From Thiotrichales bacterium (lineage in GTDB: Bacteria; Pseudomonadota; Gammaproteobacteria; Francisellales; CACEW01), in assembly GCA_023266165.1 (NCBI GenBank), contig JAHFRR010000017.1:1-17389 (forward strand): DNA of 17,389 nucleotides, given 5' to 3'. The position numbers were made by a program, and so were the translations under genes. Position 1 is the first letter of the stretch; each line of letters starts with the position of its first letter. The notes under the pieces were generated by a model, which ran no database searches, was not told the DNA's origin, and saw only the letters and a program-made list of their open reading frames with translations. This document shows, one piece after another, positions 6,259-13,809 of this stretch.

Positions 6259-9200
6259 TTATTCCCTCGCCCCTTGCGGGAGAGGGCTAGGGAGAGGGGC
6301 GGGGGCTGCGATTGAGCTTCTTTCATAGAAAGGAAGAGCAGTTGAAGCAGCCAGAGCAGGTGATTCAGCTGGTGCAGAGCCTCCTGCCAACGTTTGCAAT
6401 TTCGCTTTCACCGTGTTTGCCAAACAAGAAGAGTTGAAGGTTTTTCGAATGAGTTGTTTTTCCCACTCTCGATCGGTGATAAGCGGCTGATCATTATAAT
6501 CTTGCAAGATCACTTCCACTGTCTGTGCTGCACAGGTTTGGACTGCTGCCGAAACATTCTGGCACTGATGTAGTGCAATTGTTAAAGCCGATTCCTTTTG
6601 AAGAGACTGATTGCTCTTATTGACCGCCAATGGCTGAAAAGTACAGCCTAGAATCTTCAATTGTCTGAGCGATTCATGCTGACCCCAATGCGCTAAAACC
6701 GTGATAAACGTATGCCGAGTATGGCTAGTCGACAGTGTGCGTGTTTCTAAGTACTGAATGTGCTTTAGTTGATCCCAATGGGTTGGAAAGCCTGTAACTA
6801 GCGCTCTCAGACGCTGTATTGCGGTTTGCGTTTTCTCCTGCTTTAGCTTTTGGGTGGGCAGTGCAATGGGGTGCACTCTTCCCGAAATCACTTCGTCTAG
6901 CGTGGTCAAAAGCATTTGCAATGCTGTTAAGAAGTGATACTCGGATAAGGTTTTATTCGGCCAATACTCCAATGGGGTACACTCTGCTTTATCTTTTAAC
7001 ATCACATCAGCTCTGTAGTTCAAAAGGCACATCACCATGTCTAGGTGACCCTGTTGACAAGCATAATGCAGTGGCGTTTTTCCTTCGTGATCTAGGCAGT
7101 TAGGGCTGAGTGCTCCATAGTGTTGTAATATCCTTTCGGCTAACATAACATGACCCCTTTGGGCGGCATAATGAAGAGGCTGTTTTCCATGAGCATCCAC
7201 AGCAGATCCCTTGAAACTTCGGCTGATATTCAATAAGAAGTCCAATAGAGAGCAATCATCTGTTTCGCGCTTTGCAATCCAGTGCAGTAGATGAAGATTC
7301 TCCTTGTCTCGTCGGTCCGTGATACGAACCCAATAGTCTTTAAATTCTGTGTCATTAGGGTATAACATACTAATTTGGAGTTTAAAATTGATTAGGTCTA
7401 GAAAGGTGCCGTGTTGAACAATATTCAACAGCTGCCCATAATGATTGTGATGAAGAACTTCTCTATTGAGCTGTACTATTTTATGTGTCACATGTAGTGT
7501 TTCTTGACTTTGAGACGAAAGAGTTGTGTTTGGTAAAGGCAAAGGGGCTCTGGGCTGAGGAATGTTGAGCATTGCGGATTGTGATTCCGCGAGTTGAGAG
7601 GCAGGAAGCTTATTGATGGCAGTGGTTGATTGATGTGTGTTGTTATCCTGTGTTCCACGCACTGTTCGAATCCATTCTTGAAGTTTAGCAGGTTCGGCGA
7701 GATGCTTCTCTAGAAAAGTGCTTAATGCCTCCAGCCTACGGATCACAGCAGCTGAGACAGTCATATCTGTTTTGTGGCCTAAGCGTGTGTAAATCTCCCC
7801 ATACCACTGCAGTACGTCGTGGGTTCCCAAAAGCTTTGCCAGAGGATAGGCAATGGCATGCTTTTCGACTGGTATCTCAGTCAATAAAGGGTATCGTTCG
7901 GTCAATACCAGTGCAGCTGCTATTTGGTCTCCGTGAATATACATTTCTCGTAATAAGGTGAGCACTCTTCGGGTAGGTGGTATGGGCCACAATAAACCAG
8001 AAGGATCTCGATAATAGTGGTTATCTTTCAGTAAGTTGTATGCGTGAAATTGAAGACGACCCCGTACGTGCTGAATGATAAAATTGCTTACAGCCTTCTT
8101 AAATGGACGATACAGGGTGCGATTTTCGGGATTTAAAAATTTCAAGGCAACCGCGGCTTCACACTGTTTTTTAAAGGTGTCCCAGCGTACCTTGTCTAGT
8201 CCAAAACGCTGGTAATAAGAAGAATCATAACAATCAAACGAAGGCCATTCCACGGCCACTTTAAGAACAATATATCGTTGATCTATCTGTCCAATAAAGG
8301 TGGTCTCTCTTTCGCTGACAATGCGAGTGTCAATATGCACATGTCCTCGTGCGTATTGACTCCAAATATCCATTTGCTGGAGTGCAGTCAGCTCATCAAA
8401 TGGTATAGTCAGCATAAACACTTCGCCTACAACGGAATTTTTTGGTTTTAGATTCCGCTGATAATTAGGACGCAAACGATCTCGATGCATAGCCTCGCTT
8501 GCGGTTTTGCTACCATAAGCGTACAAGAGCGAATGAAGCGGGTCGCCTTCAGCAAAAGAAAAAAAGGGGTGATGCTGTAGAGGGAAAGAGGGTAATGGAA
8601 TGGCTTGACCAGAAACATTCAGTGTATCAATGGGGTCTCCATCCTGAAGTGGTGTTGTCCCAGCATTTTTACTCTCTTGCGCTTGACTGCCGTGTAAAGA
8701 GCTAGCAAAGCCAACCTGAGTGCCACGGCTTTGGAGGTCTGTTAAAAAACCAGCGTAATTATTGCTAAAATAAGTGTGTACGTAGTGGGCTTGAGTGGGG
8801 TAATGAAATGAACCATGGATCACAGGGCCAGTGCGGGAAATGGTCTCATGCCAAGTGAGCAACTGTTGGTGTAGGTCATTGCGCTTCTTTTCATTGGTTT
8901 CAGCGGATAAGCAAGGGGAGTATAGCGGACGGTTAGGTGCTGACTGAACTTTTTGTATATTTTCAAGCATAGCGGTACGAAATTCCGAGTCTTCTGGCAA
9001 GGTCACCGCGTTTGGAGTTAATCCGCTGCGTAACCAATGCTGCCCTCTATAGAACACCACATATTTTTTTGTAGGGCTGAGGAGTGGTGATAGATTAATC
9101 CAAGAAGTTGAATTGCTGATATTAAATGCCCAGTTGATGCTGGTCTGTGAAGCCATTTCATCAGTAGTTGGCATTGATGATTCGGTCGCTTTTTTTTCCG

Positions 9201-10434
9201 CATCAGCGTTGGTTATCTGCGGGGTTGTATATGTCGCTGTTCTGGGTTTTTTAGCAGGCTGCTGTGCAATTGGCTGTGTTACAGTTTTTGATGATCGATT
9301 TGACTGAGCCTGATGGTTGGTTCTTGGGTGCGTTGCTGAGTCACTACGTAGTGAAGGTTCGGAAGCCCTTGACGCTTTGATTTTCTGAGGGATGTTCGAA
9401 AACAATTTCGAAAGCAATTCTTTAGACCGTAGGGCTTCGGTGGGCTCTGATTTAGTTTCTGAGGATGTGCTGCTATGATTTTTGCTACTCGATATTCTGG
9501 GCTTCTTGTGTGATTTCGTACTTTCTTGGGTTGTAGAGAGCTGTTCTTGAGTTTCCCTGTGCAAATAATCCAACAACGTACGATCTTTCATGTCAGGATC
9601 CATGCGATCAAGAAAAGGCAATACCTCCTCTGCACTCTCTCGTGTAATAGTTAATAAAAACTTAAGTTCAGGGCGCTCACGTTGAAAGTATTTTTCATAG
9701 TCTGATTCTTGGGCTGGAAAATCGCTTAGACAAAATTGTATGAAATTCAGCAACTCTTCTCTTGGCAAGGCTTTGGCATAGTTAACAGCAGCCCCTTTCA
9801 AACCGGGATCTAAAGCAGTGCTGAGCGCACAACATTCGATAAAGGTTTTGGTCAGTGCCTCTGTCAAAGCTTTGATCTGGCTGTTTCGATTGGCTTCTAA
9901 GTACCTCTTCAGTTGGGTTAGCACTTGAGTAACAGATAAGAAAAGACGAGGTTGATTAACAACCCCCCATCCAAACCGAGAATCCTCTTTACACAGTTGG
10001 TGTAACCAGATTACCTCATCTTGAACTCCCTGATTAACGAGCCCCTGATTTGCTTTATTCGCATGAGTTCGCCAGGTATCCCAATAGGACCTGAGTTCTC
10101 CAAGATGAGGGTTTTTCTCTGATGCTAGTAATAGCTCAGGAAAAAATGCAATAAACTCGGATGCATTTTTTGGTTCAAAATTGTTCAATTTGAGCTTATT
10201 GAGCTTAGTCAATTTCAGAGCGATGCGGATCCGAGTTTTGCGCAATGAAAGATCTTCATGAGATGATTTTTTGTACATCAAAACCTGCAACAATTTTGCT
10301 TCTTGATGTGTCTGAGTTGAGTAAAGCTCGGCAAATTCTAAATCAGCCTCCTCATAAGAGGGTGATGTTGAACGGCATAGAATAAAGAATTTTTCTGCGT
10401 CTGTTACTTTGGTACTTGTAGTGCCATGGCTCAT
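6259..10434 (-). CDS. Large ankyrin-repeat protein, effector-like, with a possible ADP-ribosyltransferase core
   Basis: A 1391-residue soluble protein with no signal peptide or membrane segment. Residues 1-300 are mainly helical. Residues 300-430 are a Ser/Thr/Lys/Pro-rich linker with basic clusters HKKPR (309-313) and AKKPR (394-398). Residues 430-770 form a globular region with FYRGQ (461-465), FFSF then LLYAYGSK (624-643), GEVFMLTIPFDEL (670-682) and SERETTF (707-713). This R...S...ExE order fits an ADP-ribosyltransferase fold. Residues 770-930 are helical. About three ankyrin repeats lie at 1047-1157, including GKQPLHYAAQRGH and GKTPLHYACQQGH. The tail (1377-1391) is read from a dispersed DNA repeat. 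ATG follows AGGAG at 6 bases; TCGACT (10490-10485) and TATAAA (10468-10463) are a possible weak promoter. Such proteins are often type IV effectors in Legionellales; function here is inferred only. Confidence 0.8.
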   Translation of the reverse strand: MSHGTTSTKVTDAEKFFILCRSTSPSYEEADLEFAELYSTQTHQEAKLLQVLMYKKSSHEDLSLRKTRIRIALKLTKLNKLKLNNFEPKNASEFIAFFPELLLASEKNPHLGELRSYWDTWRTHANKANQGLVNQGVQDEVIWLHQLCKEDSRFGWGVVNQPRLFLSVTQVLTQLKRYLEANRNSQIKALTEALTKTFIECCALSTALDPGLKGAAVNYAKALPREELLNFIQFCLSDFPAQESDYEKYFQRERPELKFLLTITRESAEEVLPFLDRMDPDMKDRTLLDYLHRETQEQLSTTQESTKSHKKPRISSSKNHSSTSSETKSEPTEALRSKELLSKLFSNIPQKIKASRASEPSLRSDSATHPRTNHQAQSNRSSKTVTQPIAQQPAKKPRTATYTTPQITNADAEKKATESSMPTTDEMASQTSINWAFNISNSTSWINLSPLLSPTKKYVVFYRGQHWLRSGLTPNAVTLPEDSEFRTAMLENIQKVQSAPNRPLYSPCLSAETNEKKRNDLHQQLLTWHETISRTGPVIHGSFHYPTQAHYVHTYFSNNYAGFLTDLQSRGTQVGFASSLHGSQAQESKNAGTTPLQDGDPIDTLNVSGQAIPLPSFPLQHHPFFSFAEGDPLHSLLYAYGSKTASEAMHRDRLRPNYQRNLKPKNSVVGEVFMLTIPFDELTALQQMDIWSQYARGHVHIDTRIVSERETTFIGQIDQRYIVLKVAVEWPSFDCYDSSYYQRFGLDKVRWDTFKKQCEAAVALKFLNPENRTLYRPFKKAVSNFIIQHVRGRLQFHAYNLLKDNHYYRDPSGLLWPIPPTRRVLTLLREMYIHGDQIAAALVLTERYPLLTEIPVEKHAIAYPLAKLLGTHDVLQWYGEIYTRLGHKTDMTVSAAVIRRLEALSTFLEKHLAEPAKLQEWIRTVRGTQDNNTHQSTTAINKLPASQLAESQSAMLNIPQPRAPLPLPNTTLSSQSQETLHVTHKIVQLNREVLHHNHYGQLLNIVQHGTFLDLINFKLQISMLYPNDTEFKDYWVRITDRRDKENLHLLHWIAKRETDDCSLLDFLLNISRSFKGSAVDAHGKQPLHYAAQRGHVMLAERILQHYGALSPNCLDHEGKTPLHYACQQGHLDMVMCLLNYRADVMLKDKAECTPLEYWPNKTLSEYHFLTALQMLLTTLDEVISGRVHPIALPTQKLKQEKTQTAIQRLRALVTGFPTHWDQLKHIQYLETRTLSTSHTRHTFITVLAHWGQHESLRQLKILGCTFQPLAVNKSNQSLQKESALTIALHQCQNVSAAVQTCAAQTVEVILQDYNDQPLITDREWEKQLIRKTFNSSCLANTVKAKLQTLAGGSAPAESPALAASTALPFYERSSIAAPAPLPSPLPQGARE
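6264..6303. repeat. GC-rich dispersed repeat with GNRA-capped hairpin
   Basis: On the minus strand the core CCCTCTCCC-GCAA-GGGGCGAGGG (6286-6264) folds as a strong stem with one bulged C and a GCAA tetraloop, preceded by a run of CCCTCTCC-like units up to about 6303. I recognise this as a type of interspersed palindromic repeat seen in many bacterial genomes. It forms the 3' end of the ankyrin gene, encoding its last residues up to the stop. It lies between convergent genes. Confidence 0.65.
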
Positions 10435-10638
10435 TGAGTGCTCCTGTCGAAATTTTAAGGCATTTATATCGCTTCAACCTGAAAAGTCGAGATTCAATCA
10501 TGTACATATTGAAGGGTTGAACTTTCTCTATTCTGAATGGTTCTTAGGTTTGCCAGACTTAAGATTGTGTATAGGTTCAGGTATTTTGAGACTTTTGAGA
10601 AGCCTCCAATTGGTAGTGATGAATATACTGCATTGGGG
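10435..10638. other. Gene-free stretch before the ankyrin gene
   Basis: I see no convincing gene here. Open frames on both strands have no recognisable domain and no good ribosome binding site. It should hold the promoter and leader of the ankyrin gene on the minus strand; the AGGAG site is close to its start. Confidence 0.5.
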
Positions 10639-10756
10639 TGTAGAAGTCCAGATAGATATGAGACAAATTTAGAGCCCGTCAAGGCACCCCTTCGGGTTCG
10701 TTTCACTCAGCCTTGACTGACCCTAAATTTGTCTCATATCTGTCTGGACTTCTACA
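10639..10756. repeat. 118-bp near-perfect palindrome, MITE-like
   Basis: The left arm (10639-10685) and the reverse complement of the right arm (10756-10710) match at 43 of 47 positions by direct reading. Both begin TGTAGAAGTCCAGA and contain ATGAGACAAATTTAG and GTCAAGGC. The 24-base loop holds a small ACCC-CTTC-GGGT hairpin. TG...CA ends, terminal inversion and the lack of coding capacity fit a miniature inverted-repeat element or the joined ends of a deleted transposon. No clear target-site duplication is visible. It ends nine bases from the psd remnant. Confidence 0.8.
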
Positions 10757-10765
10757 TATGTGTTC

Positions 10766-10966
10766 TTAATAAACATAACTGAGCTCCATCTCAAAAGCTG
10801 TCGTTTTTTCAGAAAGCGTCGCAATGCGTTCGCCCATGCGCACAAAGCCATCGAGTGAAAGATGGGGTGAGAGGGTGAGCACATCTGGAGGGGTCAGCAC
10901 GATGACGGTAGATCCAAATCGGAATCGCCCCAACACCTTTGCCTCACCAGATCGTTGAAACTTCAT
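10766..10966 (-). pseudogene. psd: Remnant of phosphatidylserine decarboxylase, C-terminal fragment
   Basis: The 66 codons match only the C-terminal part of Psd, the enzyme that makes phosphatidylethanolamine from phosphatidylserine. The key segment GRFRFGSTVIVL contains the GST site where the proenzyme self-cleaves to form its pyruvoyl group. VRMGERIATL near the end matches the usual Psd terminus. The roughly 200 or more residues that normally precede it, including the beta-chain, are missing: sequence upstream of 10966 is AT-rich and unrelated. An ATG happens to open the fragment but it cannot be a working enzyme. It lies between the palindrome and the 634-residue protein gene, marking a rearrangement. 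An intact psd is expected elsewhere, since this enzyme is widely required in gammaproteobacteria. Confidence 0.8.
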
Positions 10967-10986
10967 TAATATAGTTTTAAATCTTA

Positions 10987-11015
10987 TTTACATGTTTTAT
11001 TTTTTATAATATACT
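10987..11015 (+). promoter_or_regulatory. Promoter of the 634-residue protein gene
   Basis: TTTACA (10987-10992) and TATACT (11010-11015) are separated by 17 bases in an AT-rich stretch. Transcription would start near 11022, about 25 bases before the ATG, with GGAG (11038-11041) in the short leader. Confidence 0.6.
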
Positions 11016-11045
11016 ACAGCTCATTTTGAAATAAGATGGAGTTGG

Positions 11046-12950
11046 ATGATGCATACGAAAGCAAGTGTGGGTACACAAGCACCTGGTCAGGGAGAGAACC
11101 ATAAAGCTTATTTCAATAGCATCACCTGGATGACACCGTGTTTTTCAACAATAGATGGGCCTTTTTTTTTAGGAAAAATCAGCGGTACACATTTCCCCAT
11201 CGCAATTTTAGTGCACGGTGTCAATACCGACTTTCAGTATGGGATATCAATCACTCTCAATCCAAAGAAACATAATAGATATTATGTTACATCTTTCGAG
11301 ACCACAGGGGTTTTTATTAATTTGACCCCAATCATTTCTCATCGAAAGCCTACTAAGTTAATACCTGAGGACGCTAACACATTGCTACAAGTTATCATAC
11401 GAGACCTTTATAATGAACGTGTTAGACTACTCGACCAAACCTTCCCTTGGTTAGAGCCCAAAGACATTTGGAAGCCAAGTCTGTCCTCAGTAGAGAAACA
11501 TGTGTTAAATAAAGCGAGATTTTATTTACAAGCGTATCGTCTAAAGGGAGAAATAACCATTCAAGCACCACAAGCTCTGGGGGATGTGACAAATACACCT
11601 ACCAAGTCCAAGCCTTCATCATATAATACAGCCCAATCCCCGCACCAACCCGCACCCAAACAACCGCGTGTAGGGAAGTATGCTGGCGAGTTGGAAGAAC
11701 AAAAGGAAAGTCTGATATCGACTCAAACACTTAAGATTGACTGGGCATACACAGCAAATATAGCTCAAGCAGAGGGCTCTTATCAGGTGAATGGGGTTCA
11801 GCGGTCTATTACGATATCTCTGCATATCGAAAAAGAGGTCTATGGTTCACAGGTCGTCTTCCATTATGGCGAAAAACGAACAGACTGTGAGAACAGACAA
11901 CGGCATGTGTGTGGTTTTGGACCTGAATTGATAGCGGAATATGGGAAGCGAGTCTCTGAAATGGATGCAAGAATTTTTGGCGGGAGGGTCATACAGAGAA
12001 TTGTCGAAAACGTCAGCTCTTGTTTGATGTCAAGCGATATCACTGATAGTGACTGCGCATTGCGGATGGTGGAGCAATGTAGAGCAATAGTGTCCAAAGC
12101 AATTAAAGAGTTTACGCCGGGTGTAGCTAAACCTCATTCTCCAGTGCCCCCAAGCATTGCAACAAGTGCAGCCGAGCCCCATCTCCCTCCAGTGTCTGCA
12201 AGCATTGAAAAAAAAGACATTGATCCGGCAGTCCAAAATGCTGCCGAGACGCTGATATGGTTGAGTCAATTAACAGACATTCAGGGCACTCCATCAGCGA
12301 ACAAAAAAATTAAGAAATCCCATCATAATTGTAAAAATTCAAAAAAATTGTATGAATGGCTGCTTGCACAGCCAAGATCTAAGACACAGGGGACAGCACC
12401 ACAACCACCACACAGTATTACCTGCCGCCTCCTTAACGGACAATATCTTTCTGTGCAACTTGATACAGCAAAAAAGAGGGGCATGAATTTTTGCGTTTAT
12501 CTTCAGAAAAATGGTGAACAGGGCAAAAAAATTTACTATCAAAAAGCTTTCTCAAAAAATACGCTAGGTACTGCCACAAAAGATGCTGAAAATTTCCTGA
12601 ATACGCTTTACGATAACCGTGCTCAATTCTCATTGCTTCCAGACGAATGTGGGGATGCAAAAACAGAATATCAGGGCGAACTCCATGACAAAGCGACGAT
12701 GATACTGGCTTATCGCGTGGCTTGCGTGATAGAAGCACACTTGTCAGAAGAACCTCGCAAGGGTAAGACTCAAAAGATGTATGATCTTCAAAATTGGGCA
12801 CAGGAAAATGGGGTTTACAGCCCCCTAGATCACACATCTGTTGCGGCCAAGCAAGCATCAGAAAATAGCATTTTAAACGTGAGTAGCAGGGCGGTGCAAG
12901 CAACGCTTCAAAAAACTACAGCACCATATAATGATGTTGCCCCCCAATAG
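11046..12950 (+). CDS. Unrecognised 634-residue protein made of three diverged modules, effector-like
   Basis: I do not recognise the family. There is no signal peptide or membrane segment. Three similar units can be seen, each with beta strands followed by helices: about 24-165, 228-356 and 456-567. The best internal match is PEDANTLLQVIIRDLYNERVR (108-127) against KDAENFLNTLYDNRAQF (512-528); FGPELIAEYGKRVSEMDARIF (291-311) is the likely equivalent in the middle unit. Pro/Ser-rich linkers separate them (174-226, 357-390), and a lysine-rich stretch NKKIKKSHH (419-427) could be a nuclear-targeting signal. Units 1 and 2 open with SITWM and KIDWA, similar to SINWA in the ankyrin protein. ATG at 11046 or 11049 follows GGAG. 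The DNA is more AT-rich than its housekeeping neighbours. Divergent from the ankyrin gene, with the psd remnant between; probably horizontally acquired. Confidence 0.75.
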   Translation: MMHTKASVGTQAPGQGENHKAYFNSITWMTPCFSTIDGPFFLGKISGTHFPIAILVHGVNTDFQYGISITLNPKKHNRYYVTSFETTGVFINLTPIISHRKPTKLIPEDANTLLQVIIRDLYNERVRLLDQTFPWLEPKDIWKPSLSSVEKHVLNKARFYLQAYRLKGEITIQAPQALGDVTNTPTKSKPSSYNTAQSPHQPAPKQPRVGKYAGELEEQKESLISTQTLKIDWAYTANIAQAEGSYQVNGVQRSITISLHIEKEVYGSQVVFHYGEKRTDCENRQRHVCGFGPELIAEYGKRVSEMDARIFGGRVIQRIVENVSSCLMSSDITDSDCALRMVEQCRAIVSKAIKEFTPGVAKPHSPVPPSIATSAAEPHLPPVSASIEKKDIDPAVQNAAETLIWLSQLTDIQGTPSANKKIKKSHHNCKNSKKLYEWLLAQPRSKTQGTAPQPPHSITCRLLNGQYLSVQLDTAKKRGMNFCVYLQKNGEQGKKIYYQKAFSKNTLGTATKDAENFLNTLYDNRAQFSLLPDECGDAKTEYQGELHDKATMILAYRVACVIEAHLSEEPRKGKTQKMYDLQNWAQENGVYSPLDHTSVAAKQASENSILNVSSRAVQATLQKTTAPYNDVAPQ

Positions 12951-12978
12951 ATATTCTAACTCTCTAAATTAATTATTA

Positions 12979-13003
12979 TCTAGACATATTGAATAAGTCT
13001 AGA
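12979..13003. other. Palindrome TCTAGAC/GTCTAGA after the 634-residue protein gene
   Basis: TCTAGAC (12979-12985) pairs with GTCTAGA (12997-13003) around an 11-base AT-rich loop. It lacks a following T-run, so it is a weak terminator candidate at best; an operator for the gene at 13074 is equally possible. Confidence 0.35.
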
Positions 13004-13073
13004 ACTGATGTTAATATGGCCCAAGATTCTGGTATAGGACTGGAGTCTTTATAGTTTACATCAGGAGATGAAA

Positions 13074-13679
13074 ATGAAAAAACAAGTGATGATCACCCCT
13101 GTAGGGCTTGCGCTTTCTGCGCTCTTATCTGTTTCGTCGATAGGATGGGCAGCGAGTTCCAGCAAAATCAGTAAGGCAGATATCGAGGCAGAAGCCACAA
13201 CGGCAGTGCCAACAATTCAGGCAGATGTGTTAACCCCTAGCGTGTTGCAAGAGATCAATAGCCTCAATCAAGCAGCACCTTTACCCAAAGTGAAGGAGCG
13301 TGTTGCCCAAAATAAAACATGGCGCAGTGAGCGCGAGAGTGCGAGCCATCCGATGGCAGACAAAATTTTAGGGAATACGCTCTCACAAACCCTGAAATCT
13401 ATTGTTGCCGCTCATCCCAATCAATATGCGAACCTCGTGATCATAGGCGAGGGCGCCACGGTGTTGGGCAGTACCTACCTGACAACAGATTACTATTATG
13501 GCAATAAATCCTCTTGGAGATCTGTCAAGCGTAACGAAAAACCTTATATCAGTGGAGATCATATTGACCATGAAAACAAAAAGCACTGGGCCTTGGTCGA
13601 TGTCCCTGTGATGCAAAACGGGAAGCTTGCCGGCATGGCCGAAGTATCTTTGTTTGTGACACCGAAGGCATCTGCCTAA
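13074..13679 (+). CDS. Exported protein with a Cache/PDC-like sensor domain
   Basis: A 201-residue secreted or periplasmic protein. Residues 1-26 are a signal peptide (MKKQ, hydrophobic stretch, cleavage after GWA). A polar helical segment (about 30-100) leads to a domain at 105-198 with YANLVIIGEGATVLGSTYLTTDYYYGN, ISGDHIDHENKKHWALVDVPVMQNGKLAGMAEVSLF. This resembles the small-molecule-binding half of Cache/PDC sensor domains, normally found in chemoreceptors and kinases, but here with no membrane anchor or signalling domain. The second ATG (13074) is the start because AGGAG (13063-13067) directly abuts the first (13068) but lies 6 bases before the second. It may be a stand-alone ligand-binding protein. 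The fold assignment rests on pattern only. Confidence 0.65.
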   Translation: MKKQVMITPVGLALSALLSVSSIGWAASSSKISKADIEAEATTAVPTIQADVLTPSVLQEINSLNQAAPLPKVKERVAQNKTWRSERESASHPMADKILGNTLSQTLKSIVAAHPNQYANLVIIGEGATVLGSTYLTTDYYYGNKSSWRSVKRNEKPYISGDHIDHENKKHWALVDVPVMQNGKLAGMAEVSLFVTPKASA

Positions 13680-13692
13680 TTTAGGGTTTTAA

Positions 13693-13721
13693 GAGAAAAT
13701 ACGGCGTTGCTGTGTTTTCTC
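13693..13721 (+). terminator. Stem-loop after the Cache-like protein gene
   Basis: GAGAAAATAC (13693-13702) pairs with GTGTTTTCTC (13712-13721) over ten pairs, one of them G-U, with a 9-base loop. No T-run follows, so it is a poor intrinsic terminator; it may instead protect the 3' end of the upstream message. Confidence 0.35.
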
Positions 13722-13743
13722 CCGAAAACAACAGTGCTATGAT

Positions 13744-13806
13744 GACCTCTATAGGGTTTTTGAAAGCCTTGGCAATCGGGCTTTTCCAGTCATCTTATAG
13801 GAGGTC
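13744..13806 (+). promoter_or_regulatory. Possible SD-sequestering leader structure of ung
   Basis: GACCTCTATA (13744-13753) can pair with TATAGGAGGTC (13796-13806), with one bulged G. That would bury the perfect AGGAGGT ribosome site (13799-13805). An inner hairpin AAAGCC/GGCTTT (13763-13768 and 13779-13784) fills the loop. A TGCTATGAT sequence (13735-13743) looks like an extended -10; if it is used, transcription would start too late to include the whole left strand. Confidence 0.3.
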
Positions 13807-13809
13807 TTC

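Noticed and set aside
8499..8705. Plus-strand frames inside the ankyrin gene (also 6819-7103, 7725-7961 and 9113-9307)
   Set aside because: They are antisense to a long, domain-bearing frame and show no RBS or recognisable motifs.
10409..10672. Plus-strand frame of 87 codons in the gap before the palindrome
   Set aside because: It starts inside the ankyrin gene on the opposite strand, runs into the palindrome, and has no recognisable domain or RBS.
10494..10706. Minus-strand frame of 70 codons over the palindrome's left arm
   Set aside because: A third of it is a translation of the palindrome arm and loop, and no family is recognised.
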